The notes below the pieces were generated by a model. The model had not been told where the DNA came from. It did not search any database and saw only the letters and a list, made by a program, of their open reading frames with translations. This document shows, piece after piece, positions 54,601 through 64,000 of a DNA stretch of 64,000 nt (position 1 is the stretch's first letter; each line of letters starts with the position of its first letter). Source of the stretch: Fallopia convolvulus (Eukaryota > Streptophyta > Magnoliopsida > Caryophyllales > Polygonaceae); contig OZ024735.1 in NCBI GenBank assembly GCA_964016875.1, positions 10,277,338 through 10,341,337 on the forward strand, in the 5' to 3' direction. A program made the position numbers and the translations under genes.

Positions 54601-55970
54601 TTTAGTGTGTGTGTTTGGATAGTTTTGCATATTTTCATAGAAAGTATGGAAGCTACTCTATTTTGTGTATTTTGTAGGTTTTAGCAAGAAAAAGTGCTAT
54701 ATGGAGCTGAATTTGGAGCGCTACAGTGAAAGACAGAGGAATACAAGTTTGAAGAAGTCAATGTCCAAGAATTTACGAGATGAAGTGTGGAAGAAATCAA
54801 GCCCAGGCTCGTTAACGAGGCTGTAAGGGCTCGTTAACGAGGCCACGTGATAGGAATTTCGAGGGTTGACTTTGTAAACTCACCGATCCTGTGCGGGAAA
54901 TTATTTCCGTGTCGGTAGAGTATCTTTTTGTGATTTTTTTAGGGTTATTATATTATATTTTAGGTCTTGTTATCTTCTTAGATTTTGTTTCTATCTTTTT
55001 AGGCTTTTATTTTATCTTTTAGGAAAGTTTTTATCTTCTAGCCTTATTAGTTTTAGCCTTCTTTTTAGTATAAATAGCCCTCTTATTTAGCTTATGAAGG
55101 GGGGGATCGATCAGAGAGAGATAGAGGAGGATCCGAGAGAGCCAAGGAGAGGATCGGAGTTGAGTCGTCGGGTCGGTGGACGAGAGTTACCGAGTTCGTT
55201 GATCGAGTATTTCGGTTCGATATTTGTTTGTTTTCGGTTTTCTTCTAATTTTTCTGTAAGACAATATTTTTCTATTTAATTTGAGTAGTAGTTTGTTTTC
55301 AATGATTTCTTTTATAGAGTTTATTTGTTTCATAGTTATGATTAGTGAGTAGTTTTCTTTTCTAGGATCGGGGTTAAGCCCGGCATAGTTGAGCATGTTT
55401 GATTAGTAAGATTGTGTATTGAATTCCTTTTATCTATTATTGAGATTGTTTGTCATGTTTATACCGAGATGAAAGTTAAGGTAATTTGAGTTTTTAACTT
55501 GATTGAAAGAGAAAGTTAGTAACTTGAAGGTTGATATTGTTTGAATACGAAAGTTTCAAGCTTTAGATCCAAAACAAACAATTAAGTGAGTTAAGTTGCG
55601 AAAGTAGGTTAATTTGCTTCATGATTAACGAAAGTTGATAAATCTATCTATTTAAAGGCATGATGCATTCTTCTTACGAGTTTATATGCTTGGCTATGTT
55701 GAGGTGTCCTTAGTCCTAGATCTTTGTTTTTATTTGATTATTCTTAAGTGAATTTCGTTGCTGAGTTACTTGGCTCGGTACCGAACTGGTTTAGGTCGTT
55801 AGTTTGAGTCTTTTGTTTACGGTGGTTCGTAAACGACCCTGACAACGTCGTTAATGAGGTTGCTTGTGTGTTTTTGTTTGATTTTGTATGCTTTTTAGTA
55901 GTCGATAAACGAACAACCTTGCTTCCTGTGGAACGATCCTGACTTCGCTATACACAGCGGGGTCTTGACT
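54524..55970 (+). repeat. 3' LTR of the Athila element
   Basis: 1,447 bp, about 98% like 42499-43942. TATAAATA at 55069; palindrome pair at 54811/54833. Confidence 0.88.
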
Positions 55971-56011
55971 TATAAATTTATTTGTTGTCAAGAAACCCTC
56001 CTTCAACATTA
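55971..56011. other. Short unassigned segment between LTR and satellite
   Basis: About 41 bp (TATAAATTTATTTGTTGTCA onward) matches neither LTR nor satellite; satellite resumes near ATCTAACCAAGTGTTCG. It may be filler DNA from a repair event, which would explain the missing TSD. Confidence 0.5.
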
Positions 56012-57971
56012 TCTAACCAAGTGTTCGATGAAATGTCCATGTAAATGTCACTCCTAAATGTGGCATTCGGTTTCTAGGTTCGAATTTATGCGTTTATTCG
56101 ATCAGTCTTGATTTTGTAGTGCAAAATGTGCTTATTGGCTTGATAATATCCTCATTCTTTATGCTTATGCCTAGATGTCTTTAAAGTTCACTTGTTTTTT
56201 CTCCTTTTGCCTTTAAAATGACTTGTGATCTAACATTGCACGCCAAGTGTTTGATGCAATGTTCATGTAAATGTCACTCCTACATGTGGCATTCGGTTTC
56301 TAGGTTTGAATTTTTGCTTTTATTCGACCGGTCTGGATTTTATAGTGTAGAATGTGCTTATTGGCTTCATACTATCCTCATTCTTTATGCTTATGCCTAG
56401 ATGTCTCTAAAGTTCACTTGTTTTTTCTCCCTTTGCCTTTAAAAATTGACTTGTGATCTAACATTGCACGCCAAGTGTTCGATGCATAGTCCATGTAAAT
56501 GTCACTCCTACATGTGGCATTCGGTTTCTAGGTTCGAATTTATGCTTTTATTCGATCGGTCTTGATTTTATATTGCAGAATGTGCTTACTGGCTGGATAC
56601 TCCTCATTCTTTATGCTTATGCCTATATGTCTTTAAAGTTAGCTTGTTGTTTCTCCTTTTGCCTTTAAAAAATGACTTGTGATCTAACATTGCACGCCAA
56701 GTGTTCGATTATATGTCCATGTAAATGTCACTCCTAAATGTGGCATTCGGCTTCTAGGTTCAAATTTATGCTTTTTTTAGATCGGTCTTGATTTTGTAGT
56801 GCAGAATGTGCCTATTGGCTTAATACTATCCTCATTGTTTATGCCTATGCCTAGATGTCTTTAAAGTTCACTTGTTTTTTCTCCTTTCGCCTTTAAAAAT
56901 TGACTTGTGATCTAACATTACACGCCAAGTGTTCGATGAAATGTCACTCCTAAATGTGGCATTCGGTTTCTAGGTTTGATTTGATGCTTTTATTCGATCG
57001 GTCTTGATTTTGTAGTGCAGAATGTGCTTTTTGACATGATACTATCCTCATTCCTTATGTTTATGCCTAGATGTCTTTAAAGTTCACTTGTTTTTTCTCC
57101 TTTTGCCTTTAAAATGACTTGTGATCTAAAATTGCACACCAAGTGTTCGATGAAATGTCCATGTAAATGTCACTCCAACATGTGGCATTCGGTTTCTAGG
57201 TTCAAATTTGTGCTTTTATTAAACCGGTCTTGATTTTATAGTGCAGAATGTGCTTATTGGCTTGATACTACCCTCATTCTTTATGGTTATGCCTAGATGT
57301 CTTTAAAGTTCACTTCTTTTTTCTCCTTTTGCCTTTAAAAATTGACTTGTGATCTAAAATTACAAGTCAAGTGTTCGATGAAATGTCCATGTAAATTTCA
57401 CTCCTAAATGTGGCATTCAGTTTCTAGGTTGAATTTATGCTTTTATTCGATCGGTCTTGATTTTGTAGTGCAGAATGCGCTTATTGGCTTGGAACTATCC
57501 TCATTCTTTAAGCTTATGCCTAGATGTCTTTAAAGTTCACTTGTTCTTTCTCCTTTTGCCTTTAAAATGACTTGTGATCTGACATTGCACGCCAAGTGTT
57601 CGACGAAATGTCCATGTAAATGTCACTCCAACATGTGGCATTCGGTTTCTACGTTCGAATTTGTGCTTTTATTCGACCGGTCTTGATTTTATAGTGCAGA
57701 ATGTGCTTATTGGCTTGATACTATCCTCATTCTTTATGCTTATGCCTATATGTCTTTAAAGTTAACTTATTTTTTCTCCCTTTGCCTTTAAAAATTGACT
57801 TGTGATCTAACATTGAACGTCAAGTGTTCGATGATATGTCCATGTAAATGTCACTCCTAAATGTGGCATTTGGTTTCTAGGTTCGAAATTATGCTTTTAT
57901 TCTGTCGGTCTTGATTTTGTAGTGCAGAATGTGCTTATTGGTTTGATACTATCCTCATTCTTAATGCTTAT
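56012..57971 (+). repeat. Satellite array 5 (orientation B)
   Basis: Nearly nine monomers, mixing AAAATGACTT and AAAAATTGACTT types. One unit near 56940 lacks the CCATGTAAATGTC segment, as in the short variant of array 1 but at a different spot. Confidence 0.92.
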
Positions 57972-59251
57972 TGTATGCTCTCTTTATTATAGGTTAACTC
58001 TTGTATTTAAGGCATGATTTGAGTGTGTTTAGGTTAGTTTTGAGCATAAATGTAATATGAAGACCGAAGACACGATTTGAAGATTTGCAAGAGTTGTGAA
58101 GACAAGTGTTGATTTGGAGTTGTTTTGACACCATTTTCTTGTGACGCATCATTCGGGAGCTACGGTGATTGGATGAAGCTGAATTTGGTATCATTGGAAA
58201 GCTAACTCGAAAAGCTACAATTCCTGTTTGTACACCAAGTTTAAATTCCAAAGCTAAGTGGGTCAAAACCACCTCCGAATTTGACACCAGAATGTTGTCG
58301 CAGGACCCGCGCTCGCGGGTGGAAACCGTGCTCGCGGTTTGTCGCATTTCCACGGCCGAGGGATGAAGACTGAACCGCGCTCGCGGGTTGGCCTTTTTCC
58401 AGCATCGACTCGAGTTTTATTCTATCTTTTATCAATTATTATATCTTTAAGTTTTGGTTGTTTTTCTAGTATTTATGCTTAGTTTCGTGTTTCAGTTGAA
58501 CATCATCACGCATTATCTAGCATACTTTTACTTTTTAGGTTTTATTTCAGTTCTATTATGGAGAACTAATTTCCTTTGGAGTTTGTTTGATCAAGGAAGC
58601 TTTTTTATGTAATTCGTGAGATTCCAGTAACTTTTCTATCCCTTGGTTAATATCAAAACTCTTGTGCTGAATTGCATGATTATCAATTGATTTCTCTTGG
58701 TGCGCAACTTGTTGAATTTGATTGATATTCTATTGTTTGGATTAGTTTGATTGTTGTCTGTGCAATCTTATTTATCCTTGAAACAACTCTTTTCTAGGAC
58801 CATGGACTAGAATTGAGAAAGAGTGTTTGATTTTCATTTTATGCATGAGACTCGTAGCTTGATTGCATGATTTGATATCCTTCTATCCTTAATACTTTGC
58901 ATGATTTGAATTAAGCGTTCTTGTTCATATCATTTTTTCGCTTGGACCGTGGACAAGCGGAAATATTATATAAGGATTGGAATTAACCTGAAAATAAATA
59001 GAAAAGTGGAAGAATTGATGATCGAATGATTAAAAAGGCGGAATTGATTGAATGAACTCTGTTTTCCTTAATTGATTTGATACTTAATATTATTTGCTTG
59101 CTTAAACTCTCAAAAACCCCTGTTTTGTTCTTTGCTGATTGTTTAGAAAACCGATTCTCTTGGGTTCGATCCCTTACTTGCATGCTATACTTAGTTTGTA
59201 GTTTAGGGTAATTTATTTTTGATCTTGGCAACAACGACTTTAGCCGAGTCG
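57972..59251 (+). mobile_element. Solo LTR, copy 1 (gypsy-like)
   Basis: 1,280 bp, beginning TGTATGCTCTC and ending CCGAGTCG, flanked on both sides by CTTAT (57967-57971 and 59252-59256). No internal region or second LTR is present, so it is a recombination remnant. The late part (GGGTTCGATCCCTTACTTGC, CTTGGCAACAACGAC) has the look of Athila/Tat-type LTR ends, but the family is not certain. Orientation is a guess from this. Confidence 0.75.
58305..58390. repeat. GCTCGCGG palindromic cluster in solo LTR 1
   Basis: Three copies of GCTCGCGG at 58311, 58330 and 58379 within CG-rich inverted surroundings (CCGCGCTCGCGGGT, ACCGTGCTCGCGGTTT, ACCGCGCTCGCGGGTT), the only GC-rich spot in an AT-rich LTR. 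Confidence 0.75.
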
Positions 59252-59938
59252 CTTATGCCTAGATGTCTTTAAAGTTCACTTGTTTTTTCTCCTTTTGCCT
59301 TTAAAAATTGACTTGTGATCTAACATTACATGCCAAGTGTTCGATGAAATGACCATGTAAATGTCACTCCTAAATGTGGCATTCGGTTTCTATGTTTGAT
59401 TTTATGCTTTTATTCGATCGGTCTTGATTTTGTAGTGCAGAATGTGCTTATTGGCTTGATATTATCCTCATTATTTATGTTTATGTCTAGATGTCTTTAA
59501 AGTTCACTTCTTTTGTCCCTTTGCCTTTAAAAATTGACTTGTGATCTAACATTGCATGCCAAGTATTCGATGAAATGTCCATGTAAATGTCAGTCCAACA
59601 TGTGGCATTCGGTTTCTAGGTTCGAATTTGTGCTTTTATTCGACCGGTCTTGATTTTATAGTGCAGAATGTGCTTATTGGCTTGATACTAGCCTCATTCG
59701 TTATGCTTATGCCTAGATGTCTTTAAAGTTAACTTGTTTTTTCTCCTTTTGCCTTTAAATATTGACTTGTGATCTAAAATTGCACGTCAAGTGTTCGATG
59801 AATTATCAATGTAAATTTCACTCCTAAATGTGGCATTCGATTTCTAGGTTCGAATTTATGCTTTTATTCGATCGATCTTGATTTTGTACTGCAGAATGTG
59901 CTTATTGGCTTCAAACTATCCTCATTCTTTATTCTTAT
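59252..59938 (+). repeat. Satellite array 6, three monomers between the solo LTRs
   Basis: 687 bp, three monomers, closely matching 61220-61890 and in part the following block from 61900. Diagnostic CAGTCCAACATGTGGC and GATCTAAAATTGCACGTC variants recur at each. Confidence 0.9.
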
Positions 59939-61219
59939 TGATATGCTCTCTTTAGTATAGGTTAACTCTTGTATTTTAGGCATGATTTGTGTGTCTTTAG
60001 GTTAGTTTTGAGCATAAATGTAATATGAAGACCGAAGACATGATTTGAAGATTTGCAAGAGTTTTGAAGACAAGTGTTGATTTGGAGTTGTTTTGATGCC
60101 ATTTTTTTGTGACGCATCGTTCGGGAGCTACAGTGACCGGATGAAGCTGAATTTGGTATCATTGGAAAGCTAACTCGAAGAGCTACAATTCATGTTTGTA
60201 CGGCGAGTTCAAATTCCAACTCTATATGGGTCAAAACCACCTCCGAAGTTGACACCAGAATATTGTCGCAAGACCCGCACTCGCCGTTGGAAACCGCGCT
60301 CGCGGTTTGTTGAGTTTACACGACCGAGGGATGAAGACTGAACCGCGCTCGCGGGTTGGCCTTTTTCCAGCAGCGACTCGAGTTTTATTCTATCTTTTAT
60401 CTATTATTATATCTTTATGTTTCGGTTGTTTTTCTAGTATTTAAGCTTAGTTTCGTGTTTCAGTTGAACATCATCACACATTATCTAGCATACTTTTACT
60501 TTTTAGGTTTTATTTCAGTTTTATTTTGGAGAACTAATTTCCCTCGGAGTTTGTTTGATCAAAGAAGCTTTTTTATGTAATTCGTGAGATTCCGGTAACT
60601 TTTCTATCCCTTGGTTAATATCAAAACTCTTGTGCTAAATTTCATGATTATCAATTGATTCCTCTTGGTGCGCAACTTGTTGAATTTGATTGATATTCTA
60701 TTGTTTGGATTAGTTTGATTGTTGTCTGTGCAATCTTATTTATCCTTGAAACAACTCTTTTCTAGGACCATGGACTAGAATTGAGAAAGAGTGTTTGATT
60801 TTCATTTTATGCATGAGACTCGTAGCTTGATTGCATGATTTGATATCCTTCTATCCTTAATACTTTGCATGATTTGAATTAAGCGTTCTTGTTCATATCA
60901 TTTTTTCGCTTGGACCGTGGACAAGCGGAAATATTATATAAGGATTGGAACTAACCTGGGAATAAATAAAAAAGTGGATTAATTGATGATCGAATGATTA
61001 AAAAGGTGGAATTGATTGAATGAACTCTGCTTTCCTTAATTGATTTGATACTTAATATTATTTGCTTGCTTAAACTCTCAAAAACCCCTGTTTTGTTCTT
61101 TGCTGATTGTTCAGAAAACCGATTCTCTTGGGTTCGACCCCTTACTTGCATGCTATACTTAGTTTGTAGTTTAGGATAATTTATTTTTTATCTTGGCAAC
61201 AACGACTTTAGCCGAGTCA
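59939..61219 (+). mobile_element. Solo LTR, copy 2 (duplicate of copy 1)
   Basis: 1,281 bp, TGATATGCTCTC to CCGAGTCA, flanked by the same CTTAT (59934-59938 and 61220-61224) at the same place in the satellite monomer. Offset from copy 1 is 1,968 bp including three monomers, so it arose by duplication of the block, not by a second insertion. Its GC-rich cluster has decayed in the first unit (CCGCACTCGCCGTTGG). Confidence 0.8.
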
Positions 61220-64000
61220 CTTATGCCTAGATGTCTTTAAAGTTCACTTGTTTTTTCTCCTTTTGCCTTTAAAAATTGACTTGTGATCTAACATTACACG
61301 CCAAGTGTTCGATGAAATGTCCATGTAAATGTCACTCCTAAATGTGGCATTTGGTTTCTAGGTTCGAATTTATGCTTTTATTCGACCGGTCTTGATTTTG
61401 TAGTGCTGAATGTGCTTATTGGCTTGATACTATCCTCATTCTTTATGTTTATGTCTAGATGTCTTTAAAGTTCACTTCTTTTTCTCCCTTTCCCTTTAAA
61501 AATTGACTTGTGATCTAACATTGCACGCCAAGTATTCGATGAAATGTCCATGTAAATGTCAGTCCAACATGTGGCATTCGGTTTCTAGGTTCGAATTTGT
61601 GCTTTTATTCGGCCGGTCTTGATTTTATAGTGCAGAATGTGCTTATTGGCTTGATACTAGCCTCATTCGTTATGCTTATGCCTAGATGTCTTTAAAGTTA
61701 ACTTGTTTTTTCTCCTTTTGCCTTTAAATATTGACTTGTGATCTAAAATTGCACGTCAAGTGTTCGATGAATTATCCATGTAAATTTCACTCCTAAATGT
61801 GGCATTCGGTTTCTAGGTTCGAATTTATGCTTTTATTCGATCGATCTTGATTTTGTACTGCAGAATGTGCTTATTGGCTTCAAACTATCCTCATGCTTTT
61901 TGCTTATGCCTAGATGCCTTTAAAGTTCACTTGTTTTTTCTCCTTTTTCCATTCAAATGACTTGTGATCCAACATTCCACGCCAAGTGTTCGATGCAATG
62001 TCCATGTAAATGTCACTCCTACATGTGGCATTCGGTTTCTAGGTTCGAATTTATGCTTTTATTCGACTGGTCTTGATTTTATAGTGCAGAATGTTCTTAT
62101 TGGCTTGATATTATCCTCATTCTTTATGCTTATGTCTAGATGTCTTTAAAGTTCACTTCTTTTTCTCCATTTGCCTTTAAAAATTGACTTGTGATCTAAC
62201 ATTGCACGCCAAGTATTCGATGAAATGTCCATGTAAATGTCAGTCCAACATGTGGCATTCGGTTTCTAGGTTCGAATTTGTGCTTTTATTCGACCAGTCT
62301 TAATTTTATAGTGCAGAATGTGCTTATTGGCTTGATACTAGCCTCATTCGTTATGCTTATGCCTAGATGTCTTTAAAGTTAACTTGTTTTTTCTCCTATT
62401 GCCTTTAAATATTGACTTGTGATCTAAAATTGCACGTCAAGTGTTCGATGAATTATCCATGTAAATTTCACTCCTAAATGTGGCATTCGGTTTCTGGGTT
62501 TGAATTTATACGTTTATTCGATCGGTCTTGATTTTTTAATGCAGAATGTGCTTATTGGCTTGATACTATCCTCATTCTTTATGCTTATGCCTAGATGTCT
62601 TTAAAGTTCACTTGTTTTTCCCCTTTTGCCTTTAAAATGACTTGTGATCTTACATTGCACGCCAAGTGTTCGATTCAATGTACATATAAATGTCACTCCT
62701 ACAAGTGGCATTCTGTTTCTAGGTTCAAATTTATGCTTTTATTCGACCGGTCTTTATTTTATAGTGTAGAATGTGCTTATTGGCTTGATAATATCCTTAT
62801 TCTTTATGCTTATGTCTAGATGTCTTTATAGTTCACTTGTTTTTCTCCCTTTGCCATTAAAAATTGACTTGTGATCTAACATTGCAGGCAAAGTGTTCGA
62901 TGATATGTCCATGTAAATCTCACTCCTAAATGTGGCATTCGATTTCTAGGTTAGAATTTATGCGTTTATTCGATCTGTCTTGATTTTGTAGTGCAAAATG
63001 TGTTTATTGTCTTGATACTATCCTCATGCTTTATGCTTATGCCTAGATGTCTTTAAATTTCACTTGTTTTTTCTCCTTTTTCATTTAAAATGACTTGTGA
63101 TCTAACATTGCACGCCATGTGTTCCATGATATGTCCATGTAAGTGTCACTCCCAAATGTGGCATTCGGTTTCTAGGTTCGAATTTAAGCGTTTGTTCGAT
63201 CGGTCTTGATTTTGTAGTGTAGAATGTGCTTATTGGCTTGATACTAACCTCATGCTTTATGCTTATGCCTATATGTCTTTAAAGTTCACTTGTTTTTTCT
63301 CCTTTTGCCATTAAAATTACTTGTGATCTAACATTGCAAGCCAAGTGTTCGATGCAATGTCCATGTAAATGTCACTCCTATATGTGGAATTCGGTTTCTA
63401 GGTTCGAATTTATGCTTTTATTCGACTGCTCTTTATTTTATAGTGTAGAATGTGCTTTTCGGCTTGATACTATACTCATTCTTTACGCTTATGCCTAGAT
63501 GTCTTTAAAGTTCACTTCTTTTTTCTCCTTTTTCCTTAAAAAATTGACTTGTGATCTAACATTGTACGCCAAGTGTTCGATGAAATGTCCATGTAAATGT
63601 CACTCCTAAATGTGGCATTCGGTTTCTAGGTTTGATTTTATTCTTTTATTCGATCGGTCTTCATTTTGTAGTTCAGAATATGCTTATTGGCTTGATAGTA
63701 TCCTCATTCTTTATGCTTATACCTAGATGTCTTTAAAGTTCACTTGTTTTTCCCCTTTTCCCTTTAAAATGACTTGTGATCTAACATTGCACGCCAAGTG
63801 TTCGATTATATGTCCATGTAAATGTCACTCCTAAATGTGGCATTCGGTTTCTAGGTTCGAATTTAAGCGTTTATTCGATCGGTCTTGATTTTGTAGTGCA
63901 GAATGTGCTTATTGGCTTGATACTATCCTCATGCTTTATGCTTATGCCTAGACGTCTTTAAAGTTCACTTGTTTTTTCTCCTTTTGCCTTTAAAATGACT
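61220..64000 (+). repeat. Satellite array 7 (orientation B), runs off the window
   Basis: About twelve monomers. The first three repeat array 6 without a solo LTR at the end (the target near 61902 reads TTTTTGCTTATGCCTAG uninterrupted), and the next three repeat it again at an offset near 682 bp, a three-monomer higher-order unit. Confidence 0.92.

Larger units (their letters stand above)
42499..55970 (+). mobile_element. Ty3-gypsy LTR retrotransposon, Athila-type, degenerate
   Basis: About 13.5 kb with 1,444- and 1,447-bp LTRs, an Asp-tRNA primer site, gag, protease-RT-RNase H-integrase in gypsy order, and a third ORF resembling the Athila ORF-1 family between pol and the 3' LTR. The LTRs differ at roughly 2% by eye. 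Several stops and frameshifts break the coding regions, so it is no longer autonomous. A palindromic word TCGTTAACGA in ~21-bp pairs recurs along the whole element. No clear TSD is visible; 41 bp of unassigned sequence follow the right LTR. Confidence 0.92.

Noticed and set aside
58983..59234. Small ORFs on the minus strand of the solo LTRs (also 60951-61151)
   Set aside because: Duplicated with the LTR and without recognisable features.
1..64000. CRISPR array
   Set aside because: The regular repeats are long satellite monomers with no unique spacers, and all other content is from a plant.
1..64000. Telomeric repeats, rDNA or tRNA genes
   Set aside because: No TTTAGGG arrays and no rRNA or tRNA sequence were found on reading both strands.

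Overview
This window is repetitive plant heterochromatin. About 25 kb is a tandem satellite with a monomer near 225 bp (about 110 monomers in seven blocks). The rest is LTR retrotransposons, one CACTA DNA transposon nested in one of them, and two solo LTRs. No free-standing host gene was found; the only host-derived coding sequence is a set of gene fragments carried inside the CACTA element. Plant origin rests on the SIRE/Maximus-type Ty1-copia and Athila-type Ty3-gypsy architectures, their tRNA primer sites (initiator Met and Asp), and the CACTA ends. The species cannot be told from the sequence; the setting could be pericentromeric, centromeric or a knob.

Layout: satellite array in orientation A (1-7780); a young, nearly intact Ty1-copia element on the minus strand (7781-18710: two 1,057-bp LTRs, TSD ACATT, gag, pol and an extra 'env-like' ORF); satellite in orientation A with a ten-monomer higher-order repeat (18711-27780); an inversion point near 27780; satellite in orientation B (27781-29158); an older, broken copia relative on the minus strand (29159-41204) whose env-like gene is split by a 3.3-kb CACTA element (30474-33781, TSD GCA) carrying exons of a spliceosomal Cwc15-like gene; satellite B (41205-42498); a degenerate Athila-type gypsy element on the plus strand (42499-55970); satellite B (56012-57971); a 1.28-kb solo LTR (57972-59251); three satellite monomers; a second copy of the same solo LTR (59939-61219) at the identical monomer position with the same TSD; and satellite B to the end.

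Relative ages: copia 1 LTRs differ at about 4 sites in 1,057 bp by eye, so it is very young. Athila LTRs differ at roughly 2% and the element has several stops and frameshifts. Copia 2 LTRs differ more, and it has lost the front of gag and part of one LTR. The satellite has itself been amplified recently in multi-monomer blocks, and one such block carried a solo LTR with it.

The least explained signals are dispersed palindromic words peculiar to each element family. The Athila element carries the palindrome TCGTTAACGA in pairs about 21 bp apart (two helical turns) at more than ten places: in both LTRs, in untranslated spacers and in linkers between protein domains. The copia elements are saturated with GTTCCC/GGGAAC, often as inverted pairs. 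The solo LTRs carry repeated GCTCGCGG palindromes. Both copia copies also have a splice-acceptor-like sequence exactly at the gag/pol boundary, where the frames do not otherwise join.
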